Positions 47,616 to 57,200 of a stretch of DNA of 64,000 nucleotides are shown here, one piece after another (positions within the stretch are counted from its first letter, which is position 1; each line of letters starts with the position of its first letter). The position numbers and the translations under genes were made by a program. This stretch comes from Pseudofulvimonas gallinarii (GTDB lineage Bacteria; Pseudomonadota; Gammaproteobacteria; Xanthomonadales; UBA2363), in the NCBI RefSeq assembly GCF_004343305.1, contig NZ_SMAF01000003.1:1-64000 (forward strand), written 5' to 3'. Below the pieces are notes generated by a model, which did no database searches, was not told the DNA's origin, and saw nothing but the letters and a program-made list of their open reading frames with translations.

Positions 47616-48814
47616 TCGGCACTCCTCTGGAAGACCAGGCTGGCGTTGTTGCCGCCGAAGCCGAATGAATTGCTGAGCGCCGTGCGGATCGCCGCGTGCC
47701 GGCCTTCGCGCAGGAACTGGGGACCGCAGGCCGGATCGGGCTCCTCGCAGTTCAGCGTCGCCGGCAGATAGCCATGCTCCAGCGCCAGCAGGCACAGCGT
47801 CGCCTCGATGGCGCCGGCCGCGCCCAGCGTGTGGCCGGTCCAGCCCTTGGTGGAACTGGCCGCCGTCGTTGCCGGGAACCAGCCGGACACCAGCGTCGCC
47901 TCGACCTGGTCGTTGAGCCGGCTGGCGGTGCCGTGCAAGTTGATGTAGTCGATGTCCGCCACCGACAGGCCGGCGCGTTGAAGGGCCGCCTCGATGGCAC
48001 GACGGGCGCCGGCGCCTTCCGGGTGCGGCGCGGACATGTGGTGGGCATCGGCGCTTTCGCCATGGCCGGTCAGCCGCAGGTCGGGTGCGCCGTCGTTGCC
48101 GCACTCGACCGTGTCACGGACCAGGATCGCGAACGCGGCGGCTTCACCGATGCTGATGCCATCGCGGCGCTGGTCGAACGGACGGCAGGGCCGCGGCGAC
48201 GTCAGCTCCAGCGAGGCGAAGCCATGCAGCGTGCTGCCGCACAGTGTGTCGCAGCCGCCGACGAGGACGGCATCGCAGAGATCCTGTTCGATCCAGCGGG
48301 CGGCGGCGGCCCAGGCCTCGGCACCGGACGAGCATGCCGTCGAGATCGTCATTACCGGGCCATCCCAACCCGTGGCCCGCTGCACGAAAGCCGAAAGCGA
48401 ATGCGGCTGGTGGATCTGCCGGCTGCGCGTCGTATCCGGGAACCGGCCACGTCCGTCGAGCTCGAGATAGGCCTGCTCGGTGTCGCCGATGCTCGATGTG
48501 CTGGTTCCCAGGGCGATACCGAGTCGGTGTGCCGGCAGTCGCCCGCGCAGGTCGCGCAGGATTTCCAGCAGGCCATCCTGGTTCAGGGCCAGCCAGGCCA
48601 GGCGATTGTTGCGGCAGTCCCAGTCGATCCACCGCGGCGGCAGTGCCGCCGATTCGAGCCCGTCGACACGGCCGATGCAGGTGGCCAGCGGCGCACGCGT
48701 GAAGTCGTTCTCGCGCAGCCCGGAGCGCCCCTCGGTCAATGCGCGATAATGCGCATCGCGGCCCTGACCCAGGCAGCTGGTCGCTGTGTGCGTAAGAACC
48801 TTCAGTGGCGTCAA
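47612..48814 (-). CDS. Beta-ketoacyl-ACP synthase (pigment locus KS)
   Basis: This 400-aa condensing enzyme has the nucleophile Cys161 in STACSSGAEAW, the first His in NLHGTAS, the Lys-His region STKGWTGHTLGAAGA, and the glycine-rich end NSFGFGGNNASL. It extends the aryl starter with malonyl units on the dedicated ACP. It is the first gene of the four-gene minus-strand unit KS-CLF-GT-halogenase. Confidence 0.92.
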   Translation of the reverse strand: MTPLKVLTHTATSCLGQGRDAHYRALTEGRSGLRENDFTRAPLATCIGRVDGLESAALPPRWIDWDCRNNRLAWLALNQDGLLEILRDLRGRLPAHRLGIALGTSTSSIGDTEQAYLELDGRGRFPDTTRSRQIHQPHSLSAFVQRATGWDGPVMTISTACSSGAEAWAAAARWIEQDLCDAVLVGGCDTLCGSTLHGFASLELTSPRPCRPFDQRRDGISIGEAAAFAILVRDTVECGNDGAPDLRLTGHGESADAHHMSAPHPEGAGARRAIEAALQRAGLSVADIDYINLHGTASRLNDQVEATLVSGWFPATTAASSTKGWTGHTLGAAGAIEATLCLLALEHGYLPATLNCEEPDPACGPQFLREGRHAAIRTALSNSFGFGGNNASLVFQRSAE

Positions 48815-48840
48815 GGGCGGTGCTCCGGCGAAAGTCGGGG

Positions 48841-48846
48841 ATTATA
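48841..48846 (-). promoter_or_regulatory. Candidate -10 of the KS operon
   Basis: The minus strand reads TATAAT here, about 27 bases before the KS start codon. No good -35 lies at 16-18 bases, so an activator may be needed. The plus strand offers TATAGA for the divergent ydcF-like gene at nearly the same place. Confidence 0.4.
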
Positions 48847-48904
48847 GAAGCACCTCGACGGTGAATCGCCGTCCGTCCAGCCCGAGGAACCGAGGAGATC
48901 CCCT

Positions 48905-49588
48905 TTGCTGGCCAATCCCCGCTGGCGCAATGGCGCACCGTGGCGCGATCCGGACGTCCTCCACGTTCTTGCCGTCGGTGCCTTGGCGACGCTGCTCACG
49001 GCCGGCGTGCTGTACCTGTGGTTCCTGTGGCGGACGTGGTCGCTTGCGCGTCGCGCACCGTGCGAGCCGGGTGGGGCCGCGAGCATCGTCGTGTTCGGCA
49101 AGCAGCTTCGTGAAGGGCGCCCGGACCGGGAATTCCGCTGGCGCCTGCGCCGGGCGCTGGCTCTGCTGCGCCGGCATCCGCAGATCGCGGTGCTGCTGAC
49201 CGGTGGCCACAGTGCGGGAGACGCCCATCCCAGCGAGGCGGAAGTGGCGCGGCAATGGTTGCTGTCGCGCCATCCCGACGCTGCTCCGCGCGTGCATGTC
49301 GAAACCCGCTCGCGCGACACTGTCGACAACCTGCGCGAGGTGCGCGCGCTGCTGCCGGCCGGACCGGTGGCCTTGCTGAGCAGCCGCTACCACCTTGCGC
49401 GCTGTGCTGTGCTCGCGCAAAGCCTCGGCATGGATGTGCGCCTGTGCGCGGCCGAACCGGCGCTGCGCCTGTCACCGGCGACGGCGGCGCGCATGGCACT
49501 GGAAGCCGGCTATCACCTGCTGTTCGTGGTTGGTCGTCGCTGGGCGCTGCTGATCGGCCATCGGCGAATGCTGTCGCGCGTCAGCTAG
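48905..49588 (+). CDS. YdcF/ElyC-like (DUF218) membrane protein
   Basis: This 227-aa protein has one N-terminal membrane segment (about 20-42) and a DUF218 domain outside: IVVFGKQLREGRPDREFRWRL, LLTGGHSAGDAHPSEAEVA, VETRSRDTVDNLREVRALL (the E-x-x-S-x-x-T-x-x-N motif) and LLSSRYHLARC. The family includes ElyC/SanA factors of envelope integrity, but the reaction is unknown. The start is TTG with AGGAGA upstream. It is divergent from the KS operon. Confidence 0.82.
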   Translation: MLANPRWRNGAPWRDPDVLHVLAVGALATLLTAGVLYLWFLWRTWSLARRAPCEPGGAASIVVFGKQLREGRPDREFRWRLRRALALLRRHPQIAVLLTGGHSAGDAHPSEAEVARQWLLSRHPDAAPRVHVETRSRDTVDNLREVRALLPAGPVALLSSRYHLARCAVLAQSLGMDVRLCAAEPALRLSPATAARMALEAGYHLLFVVGRRWALLIGHRRMLSRVS

Positions 49589-49739
49589 TCGGGCCGGAAC
49601 TTCCCGGGCGCGTTGCCGACCGCGACCTTCCATGTCGCATGAAGGTACGCCCGTCGCGGCAGGCCTGTTGGCACCCGGTCCTGCGCATCCGCGAACACGC
49701 GGCCAGGAGGGCGGATGCGGAAGTGCCTGGGTGGCCACG

Positions 49740-50558
49740 TCAGTTCGCTGCGCCCTCTGTTGCCGGCGGCGCGGCCGCTGCTTCGATCACGCGGATCTCG
49801 AACACGGTCGGCCAGAGTTTGCCCGTCACGAACAGGCGTTTGCCCCTGGCATCCCACGCGATCCCGTTGAGCACATCGACGCGCCCGCGCTCCCCGGTGG
49901 GCAGCAGGCCGCCCAGATCCAGCCTGGCGTTCACATCGCCGGTCTGCGGATCGATGCGCACGACCCATTGCGTCGGCCAGACATTGGCGAACAGCTGTCC
50001 TTCGACCATCTCCAGTTCGTTCAGCCCGCGCAGCGGCTGTCCTTCGTAACGTACTTCGAGGCGACCGGTTTCCCGCAGCGTCTCCGGATCGAGAAAGCGC
50101 AGTGAAGGCGTGCCGTCGCTCATGATCAGGCGCTGGCCATCCTGCGTCAGGCCCCAGCCTTCGCCTTCGTAGCCGAAGCTGCGCCTCGGCTCCAGCGTAT
50201 CGAGGTCATAGACGAAGCCGGTGCCGCTCTGCCAGGTCAGTTGCACCAGCGTGTCGTTCCAGTCCGCCAGGCCTTCGCCGAAATACTGGTTCTCCAGCGA
50301 CCGTTGCCGGATCACCGCGCCGGTCTCGAGCACGACCTTGCGCACGCTTGAGCGGCCATTGAGCCCGGTGCTTTCGTAGAGGAAGCCGTCGCGAAACACC
50401 AGGCCCTGGGTGAACGCGGCGCGGTCATGCGGAAAGGTGTTCACCACTTCGTAGCGGAGATCGACGACCTTGGGTGGCGCGCTGCCACCTTCGGCCGCTG
50501 CCAATGGCGCGGCGACGGAGAGGGTCAGCACGAAAGCGGCAAGGGATCGGAATGGCAT
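49740..50558 (-). CDS. Glutaminyl-peptide cyclotransferase, exported
   Basis: This five-bladed beta-propeller enzyme forms N-terminal pyroglutamate on proteins or peptides. A signal peptide (1-22, ending LAAAEG) is followed by the family's PHDRAAFTQGLVF, LYESTGLNG, the blade motif FGYEGEGWGLTQDG, LNELEMVEGQLFANVW and VLNGIAWDARGKRLFVTGK. The length of 272 fits the plant/Xanthomonas type. It acts in the periplasm. It is convergent with the ydcF-like gene. Confidence 0.9.
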   Translation of the reverse strand: MPFRSLAAFVLTLSVAAPLAAAEGGSAPPKVVDLRYEVVNTFPHDRAAFTQGLVFRDGFLYESTGLNGRSSVRKVVLETGAVIRQRSLENQYFGEGLADWNDTLVQLTWQSGTGFVYDLDTLEPRRSFGYEGEGWGLTQDGQRLIMSDGTPSLRFLDPETLRETGRLEVRYEGQPLRGLNELEMVEGQLFANVWPTQWVVRIDPQTGDVNARLDLGGLLPTGERGRVDVLNGIAWDARGKRLFVTGKLWPTVFEIRVIEAAAAPPATEGAAN

Positions 50559-50794
50559 GACAGGATTCGCGGCGTCGATTGGAGGTCGAGTCTAGCGTCG
50601 GCGCCGATCTTGCGCTGCGTCATGGCTTTGTCCGGGCACCGTGGTAGCGTCCGTACGCCGGCGTCTGGAGGGGGTCGGTGCGCCGACAGGGAGGACGTCG
50701 GAGGCGAGCGGTCAGGGAGAGATCGCCGATCAGGGACGGATCCGGGTGCCTGGCGCAGGCCGGGCGGACATGTCCACTTTCCGAGGGAGTTTCC

Positions 50795-51649
50795 ATGCTT
50801 CGACTGCTTCGCGTCGCGCTGCTGATGCTTGCGCTGTCACCGCTGGCCGCCATGGCCAATACCGGTGTCGCCTTCGTGCACGGCACCGGACACCAGACCA
50901 ATGCCCTGGCCGACTACTGGACCAGTGCCTTTGTCAATTCCGTCCGCCAGGGTCTGCCGAACCAGGCCAATTACGTCGTCGTGAACTGCGACTTCACCCG
51001 TTACATGTGGGAAAGCGGTGCCGCGGGTTGCCTGGCCGGCCAGCTGCACAGTTTCGTCACCAGCCGCAACATCACCGACCTGGTGGTGATCACGCATTCC
51101 AACGGCGGCAACGTGATGCGCTGGATCCTCTCCAACCCGACCTACGACAGCCGCTATCCGACGATCATCTCGCGTATCCGCTGGGTCAATGCACTGGCGC
51201 CGTCGAGCGCCGGCACGCCGCTGGCGGATGCGGTGATCTCGGGCAACGTGTTCGAGTCGGCGCTGGGCTGGCTTCTGGGCTACAAGAGTGACGCCGTGCG
51301 CATGCAGCAGGTCAGCTGGATGGCGCAATACAACGCCAACAACCTGCATGGCACCAGCGGTCGTCCGTCGTTGCCGCGTGGATTCTGGAACGTTGTCGGG
51401 ACGGACGTGGCGTCGGGCATCTTCAGCAGCCAGGCCTATTGCGCCGGCTACATGCAGAGCGTCGGGCTGGAGATCACCCAGAACTGGCTCGCCAGCTGCT
51501 CTGACGGTTTCCTCAACTGCACCAGCCAGCGCGCCGCGGGTTCGCTGTGGTTCAACGACACCTCGGTCACCGGCGGCCGTTTCCTCAACCACAACCAGAG
51601 CCGCCGTGACTGCTTCGGCCTGGATGTCATCCTGCGCAACGATCTGTGA
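50795..51649 (+). CDS. Exported alpha/beta-hydrolase (lipase-like)
   Basis: This 284-aa secreted protein has a signal peptide (1-22, cleaved near AMANT), the HGTG oxyanion motif (FVHGTGHQT) and the nucleophile elbow ITHSNGGNVM with Ser about residue 112. Six or more cysteines in the C-terminal part suggest disulfides in an exported enzyme. It resembles bacterial lipase/esterase proteins of the HGTG type. GAGGGAG precedes the ATG. The DUF4785 gene follows 11 bases later, so they form an operon. Confidence 0.8.
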   Translation: MLRLLRVALLMLALSPLAAMANTGVAFVHGTGHQTNALADYWTSAFVNSVRQGLPNQANYVVVNCDFTRYMWESGAAGCLAGQLHSFVTSRNITDLVVITHSNGGNVMRWILSNPTYDSRYPTIISRIRWVNALAPSSAGTPLADAVISGNVFESALGWLLGYKSDAVRMQQVSWMAQYNANNLHGTSGRPSLPRGFWNVVGTDVASGIFSSQAYCAGYMQSVGLEITQNWLASCSDGFLNCTSQRAAGSLWFNDTSVTGGRFLNHNQSRRDCFGLDVILRNDL

Positions 51650-51660
51650 GGACGAACGCC

Positions 51661-52896
51661 ATGACCGCAAACAACCGTTCGTTCCGTTTCAACGTCCTCG
51701 CCGCCACGCTGGCGCTGGCATTCGCATCCGCGGCTGGCGCCCAGCAGGCCGCACGCCTGCAGCCGGCTCAATCCGGCGACCTGGTACCCACCCGGGTCGT
51801 TGAATCGGGCCGGATCGCCGCACCCGACCTGGAGCGCGCGCCGGTCCAGTTCTTCCATCCGCTGTCCGCCGACGAAACGGTGTCGGCCTACCACGAACCC
51901 TTCAAGGCCGAGAGTCGCGAGTACTGGCAGCAGGTCGATGGCGGCCAGCTGCGAGACGGCTATGCGCTGGCCCTGACTTCGCCCGGTGCGGTGGTGATGA
52001 TCAGCCCGGGCGTCGAAGCCCACCCGCTGCAACGTCAGCAGCTGACGGTGTCCAGCGGCGGCCGCGTCTTCAATGCCGACACCGCGACCGAGACGCTGGC
52101 CGACGCCGATGCCCTGCGCCAGGCCGGCCTGGACGTCAATGCCGGCACGATCGCCTTCAAGCTGCGTCCCGGCCACGAGGGTGATGCCCGTGTCCATGTC
52201 GCGGGCGCCGAGGGACGCTATGTCCTGCATGTGCTGGAACCGCAGAGCCGCAATGTCCTGCTCGCGCAGGCGGGTGTCGATGTCGTTCACGCAGGCGGCG
52301 AGCTGGAGGTGCGCGTCGCCCTGGAGGGCGGTGCCGCCATCGACGCCATCAGCGGCCTGCTGGTGTCACCGGACGGCGTGGCCTATGACCTGCAGTTCGC
52401 CGCAGCTGACCGCAAGGCACCGTCCGAACGCGTCGGCACGTTACGCACGCCGGCCCGTATCGCGGCGGTACCGGGCCTGTGGGACGTGCGTGCGACGGTC
52501 GCCGGCAATGACGGGCAGCGCGCCTTCCAGCGTGACGTGCGTACGGCGGTGGCAGTGGTCGCCCCGACCGCGCGGCTGGCCGGCGATGCCACGGTTCAGG
52601 TGATGCGCACCGGCGGCATGGACACGCGCTTCGGCGTCGAGGTCGGTACCGCCGGCCGCTACGAGGTCCGTGCGGTGATGTATGCCACCAGCGCGAAGCA
52701 TGGCGGCATGGTGCCGGTCGGCGTTTCCTACTCGGCCGCGTGGCTGGAGCCGGGTGCGCAGGCGCTGGCACTGAACTGGCCGGCCAGTATCCTGGCCGAG
52801 TATTCGGCGCCCTACGCCATCCGCGACCTGCGCCTGACCGACCAGGGCGGGGTGGCGACGCTGGAACGCCGCGCCGAGGCGCTGCACATCGAGTGA
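51661..52896 (+). CDS. DUF4785-like exported protein
   Basis: This 411-aa protein has a signal peptide (1-27, ending SAAGAQQA). The rest is beta-rich with Ig-like repeats (for example VHAGGELEVRVALEGGA and LAGDATVQVMRTGGM). It resembles DUF4785 proteins, whose function is unknown. It sits downstream of the lipase-like gene and ahead of a strong terminator, so it may be a chaperone or accessory for the hydrolase, an inference from pairing only. An upstream GTG adds five codons. Confidence 0.75.
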   Translation: MTANNRSFRFNVLAATLALAFASAAGAQQAARLQPAQSGDLVPTRVVESGRIAAPDLERAPVQFFHPLSADETVSAYHEPFKAESREYWQQVDGGQLRDGYALALTSPGAVVMISPGVEAHPLQRQQLTVSSGGRVFNADTATETLADADALRQAGLDVNAGTIAFKLRPGHEGDARVHVAGAEGRYVLHVLEPQSRNVLLAQAGVDVVHAGGELEVRVALEGGAAIDAISGLLVSPDGVAYDLQFAAADRKAPSERVGTLRTPARIAAVPGLWDVRATVAGNDGQRAFQRDVRTAVAVVAPTARLAGDATVQVMRTGGMDTRFGVEVGTAGRYEVRAVMYATSAKHGGMVPVGVSYSAAWLEPGAQALALNWPASILAEYSAPYAIRDLRLTDQGGVATLERRAEALHIE

Positions 52897-52921
52897 TCCC
52901 ATCCTTCGTACACGCACGCAG

Positions 52922-52949
52922 GGCCCGCGCCATTCCGGCGCGGGCCTTT
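52922..52949 (+). terminator. Intrinsic terminator of the lipase/DUF4785 operon
   Basis: A perfect 10-bp GC stem (52922-52931 with 52937-52946, 5-base loop) is followed by TTT, 25 bases after the stop. Confidence 0.8.
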
Positions 52950-53079
52950 CCATTACGGGCGTCTTCGACCTGCGGTGCCAGCGCTCCGGGCGGCAGACGT
53001 GATGGAAGGGTGGATGTCCGGTTCCGTTCCGAATCGGTCCCGGCCAGGGCAATGCAGTGGACGCGCTCGCGTCGTTGCG

Positions 53080-53420
53080 CGGCGTCACGTAGCAGCCCGG
53101 CCACGGTTCCCAAGGCGGCCGAGCGCATGGTCGCGCCGGACACGCACTGGCGCCCGTGGCGTTTTCGAGGGAGCACCGCGCCGCGCTGCACTCCACCAAC
53201 CCGCCGGAAGGGTTCCACGGCAAGATCAAGCGGCGGACGGAGGGGGGTCGAACCTCCCCCAGGGAAGTGGCAGTCGTCCCGCCTGCTGGGTCGCTGCCGC
53301 TCGGGCAAACCGATGAGTGGACCATTCAGCGTTGCTCAAGACGCTGAAAACCCTGCGGCCGCCGTCGGCGACACTTCCACCGTCATCTCGCCAACCTTGG
53401 CCCGCTGATCAAGGCTGGCC
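53080..53420 (+). pseudogene. Decayed IS256-family transposase C-terminal fragment
   Basis: Translated pieces in shifting frames match the C-terminal part of IS256-type (mutator) transposases. RHVAARPRFPR near 53080 matches the usual RxVADQLRPRFPK. REHRAALHSTNPPEG begins at 53168 with the diagnostic LHSTNP at 53186, followed by HGKIKRRTE. DEWTIQR lies at 53312, exactly 42 codons from LHSTNP, as in intact elements. At least two frame changes and an eroded middle show it is dead. No terminal inverted repeats or target duplication were identified. Confidence 0.75.
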
Positions 53421-54144
53421 CCTGTCCGTGCGATGACCGGCTGTTACGCCACAGACCCGGTGATGATCGTGGACTGCGAGAAGACCAATGACGAAGCGTC
53501 GGTGCCCGACGTGACGTCGCCTTTGAAGCGCGCGTCCATTGTGGGCGCTGGCCAGCACGCGATGCGGCACAGCCGCGCCTCCGGACAGGGTGGCCGGCCG
53601 GCCTGGAAGTCCGCCGCTCCGACCAGTCCAGGCCGGAAACGTGTGCATGGCAGCGCGCGTCTGCGATGTGGTCGACGCGGGCGGGGAGATCGGCATGCCA
53701 GCTCCCGGAATCCGGCGCACATTCCGGTATGACCGGACAGCAATTGCTGTCACTTTTGAATGGGGCCCGCGGCGAGGGGTCCTGCAACCGCAGTACCCGG
53801 GAGCGTTGCAGCCGTTGTAGACGGCACCGCTTCACCGGCAGCGCCTTCAGTGGCAGGTCCCCTGCCGGCGCAAGATCGTCGCATGCACCTGTTGGCACCT
53901 GTTGGCACCTGTTGGCACCTGTTGCATCGGTGCAGGCTGTACATCGTCGGGCTGTGTGATCGAGGTGCTCGCCACGACCGGCGTACGCCTCGATGCCCCG
54001 CATTCGGCTCCACGTGATATTCCGCCCGGCCTCCAACGCCTGGATCGTCTTTCGGCCCGGTATGAACGCTCCGTCGGGTTCCTCAAACAGGGCGCCAGCG
54101 TGACGGGATGGAGAGGCGGCTCGTCGGTGACCAGCGAAGGACCA
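53421..54144. other. Gene-free stretch beside the IS remnant
   Basis: Open frames of 80-115 codons on both strands carry no recognisable family motif and overlap one another. A short 10-bp tandem array lies at 53885-53924. The 53690-53760 segment contains CCGGAA-type words near an imperfect TGTCA pair. The region is probably eroded insertion-sequence DNA. Confidence 0.45.
53885..53924. repeat. Four-copy 10-bp tandem repeat
   Basis: The unit GTTGGCACCT is repeated without mismatch for 40 bases (four unit lengths), starting and ending within a unit. The copy after the array diverges (GTTGCATC). It lies in non-coding DNA between the IS256 remnant and the terminator of the large surface protein. 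Confidence 0.9.
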
Positions 54145-54145
54145 T

Positions 54146-54172
54146 GAAAAAGGCGGGGCCTGGGCCCCGCCT
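54146..54172 (-). terminator. Intrinsic terminator of the large modular protein
   Basis: On the minus strand a perfect 10-bp stem (54163-54172 with 54151-54160, 2-base spacer) is followed by TTTTT, 64 bases past the stop of the 1233-aa gene. Confidence 0.85.
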
Positions 54173-54235
54173 GTGAAGTTGAAGCTGATTCCGGTGGATC
54201 GCACCACGAGGGTGCGATCCGCCCGGGACCACGAC

Positions 54236-57200
54236 TCAGGGAATCGTGATCGGGTTACCTGCGGAGTTGTAGACGTAACGGGTGATCGTGGCCGGGAAGC
54301 CATTGGGCCCGGTCGTCTGCAGCTCGACATAGCCGTAATTGAACTGGCCAGTGGACTCGTTGCGGAAGTACAGGCCGACATAGCCGGTCGCCCCACCGAT
54401 CCAGTTCTGGGTGTTGGCCTGTCCCGACGAGGTGAGGGGCGAGGACGGGCCGATTTCCGTCCCGGAAGCCAGCACCGCCACCTGCCCGCTTGAAGGACCG
54501 TCGGCTACCGAGCTCTGGTCGGCGACTTCATCGGCGAACACGTAGAAATACATGACGCCGGCGGTACCGGGGTAGATATTGAAATCTGCCCCGCTGTTCG
54601 CGGCATAGGGACCGAAGAAGCCGGTCACCAGGTTGAGCATCATGTCCTGGCCAGGACCGACGACCAGATTCACGGGACCGCTGTCCACGATGTCCGGATC
54701 CACGGTGGCGCAGTCGGGCAGGCCCGCGGCGCACTCGAAGCCGTTCGCGAAGATGAAGTCCGTCTTGCCTTCCAGTTCGGTGGTGATGGTGACCGAGTCG
54801 TTGCTGCTGTCCGGATCGATCTGGTCACCGCTGACGGTGGCCGTGGTGCTGATCGTCCCGGCGCTTGCCGCTCCGCTGACAGCGGTGATCAGCTCAAGGC
54901 CCGGTGCCATGCTGACCGACGGGAGGCTGCCACTGAGGTCGCAGGTAACGGTGCTGCCTGCGGCCGAGCAGTTCCAGGCGCTGCCCCGGGGTGCATCGCC
55001 CTCGTCCCTGTGAGAGTTCACGATGTTGCTGGAGACGTAGGTCAGTTCCGGGGGCAGCTCGAATTCGACCGAGACGCCGGTTGCGGTGTCCGGACCGAAG
55101 TTGGCGACGGTTGCAAGCAGGCTCAGGTCGCCGCCGATGGTTGCCGGATCAGGCATGTCGGTCACGACCAGGGCGAGGTCGGCGGTGCCGGCAGGACCAC
55201 TGCCTTCACCCGGCAGCAGGCACCAGCTGTTCAGCGTGCCGGTGTCGCCCCCTGCATTGTCGCTGACGTTCAGCGTCCACGTGCCGGCCAGGGACTGGCC
55301 GTTGAAGGCGGACAGCGGCTGCGCCGGACGGTACTCGGCGGCCGGGAAGGCCGGGGTCGCGTTCTGGCAGTCGGTCTGGACGGACAGGGTCGCGGCGTCG
55401 CTCAGCGTGGTGGTGATGTCACCACCGGAGCAGCCGTAGGCGCTGGCCGGAACGCCCGGACGGTTGTACAGGTCGATCGTGGTGCTGCCCTTCGTCAGGG
55501 TGACCTTCACGTCGCCGACCCAGGTGTGCGAGATGTCGAGCTTCACGCGCAGGTCATCGACCGTGCCCGTGTCGCTGACTGTCAGCGCATTGTTGAGGCC
55601 GGCCGGAGAGCTGTCCGGAATGGCGGCGTTGACGATGCTGCACAGTTCGGTCGAGGTGGTGAACATGAACACGGCCGAATTGGTGCCGGAGCCGCAGGCA
55701 TTGTTCGCGCGCACACGCCAGTAATAGGCCGTGCCCGAGTCCAGACCGGCGGACACCGTGGCGGTGTTCGTGGCGACCGTGGTCGTGAACACGATGTTGC
55801 TGAAGCTGGCGCTGTCGGCAATCTCCAGCGTGTAGTCGATCGCATCGGCGACCGCGCTCCAGGCGAAGGTCGTCGAGCCGGCGGACACACCGGTGGCGGC
55901 GTCGGCCGGCGTCGTCAGCGTCGTCGCGGCGGGGGCCGCCGTGGCCACGCTCAGGTTGATGTCGGCGCTGCTCGGCGGCAGGGCACCGGAGGTGCCGACA
56001 ATCTGGAACGTGTGGTTGCCCGCCGGCGTGCCGGCGCCAACCGAGATGTTGGCGACGCTGTTGCCGGTCGGAACGACCGGATTGACCGTGAAGTTGCCCG
56101 TGACGCCGGCCGGCTCACCCTGCAGGGCGAGCGTGACCGGATCGCTGAACGCGTTGAACGCGGTGACCGTGACGTTGATCGGGTCCAGCGTGTCCGGCGC
56201 GCAGATGGCGTGGTTGCTCGGGGCCGCACTGACGCCGAAGCCGTCACCCAGGCAGGCGTCGAACTTGAAGCTGGCGATGCGGGTCTGCCACTGGCCGTTG
56301 GTGGGGTTGTACTGGTGGGTGTACCAGAAGGTGCAGTCGTCGACCGGGTCGACGTTCATCGAGCTGTAGTCGCCGAAGCGGTTGCTGGAGTTGGAAGCGG
56401 CGCCCGTAGCGATCGTGTTCTCACCCTGCGGCATCGTGCCCAGCGGATCGCCGGCCAGCCGGCCGGTGTAACGCAGGCTCGGGTAGTTCGGCGCCGTGCC
56501 GTTGTTGGTGCCGTAGCCCAGCGCGATGTTGCCGGTGCGGTCCATGGAGATGCTGCCCATGAAGCGGTTCAGCGCGTCCGGCGCGTAGGTGCCTTCCTGA
56601 TGCAGGGCCCAGGAGCCGGCGAGGCCGCCGGTGCGGCGCAGTTCGAACCAGCGCTTGCCGCCATGATTGGTGCCGACGTCGGTGACGAGGGTGCCGATCA
56701 GCGCTTCATGCGTACCGAAGTTGCGGTACTGCAGGCGGTGCATCACCACCTCGCGCAGCGGGTCCAGCGCCGTGCTGGTGCCCGGCTGCGGGAAGCAGTT
56801 GAACGAGCTCAGGCCGCACAGGTCGGAGTCGATCTCGGCGATCGAGATCTGCACCGGACCGGTCAGCGTGCTGTTTGCCGGCGTCGTGAAGTCCGGCTGG
56901 AAGAAGAACAGTTCCAGGAAGTCCTCGGACAGGAAACCGGTCGGGCCATGGGCCTCGGTGTCGCGGTGGCGGGCGAAGATGCCTGGCGCGCCGGTGGGCG
57001 GCTGCTGGGCGCCGTCGGCGTCGGCCGGCTGGATCATCTGGAAGCCGAAGCCCGACAGCTTGGTGGTGCTCAGGCGGATGAAGGTGGCCGGCTGGCCGGC
57101 AAGCATCTTCACGCGATCAAAGGCGTACAGACCCAGCGTACTCTCGTTGGTGCCGACGAAGTAGGCCGTCGGCCAGACGCCGTACTTGGGATAGTCCGGG

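Noticed and set aside
47612-48814. The KS gene as housekeeping fabF
   Set aside because: It is paired by overlap with a chain-length factor and lies with a halogenase and glycosyltransferase, unlike the fab operon.
53409-53753. A 114-codon minus-strand frame in the gap next to the IS256 remnant, with overlapping frames on both strands
   Set aside because: No ribosome-binding site, no motif, and overlapping frames of equal quality; more likely eroded insertion-sequence DNA.
53885-53924. Possible CRISPR array
   Set aside because: The 10-bp units are directly abutting with no spacers, and no cas genes are present.
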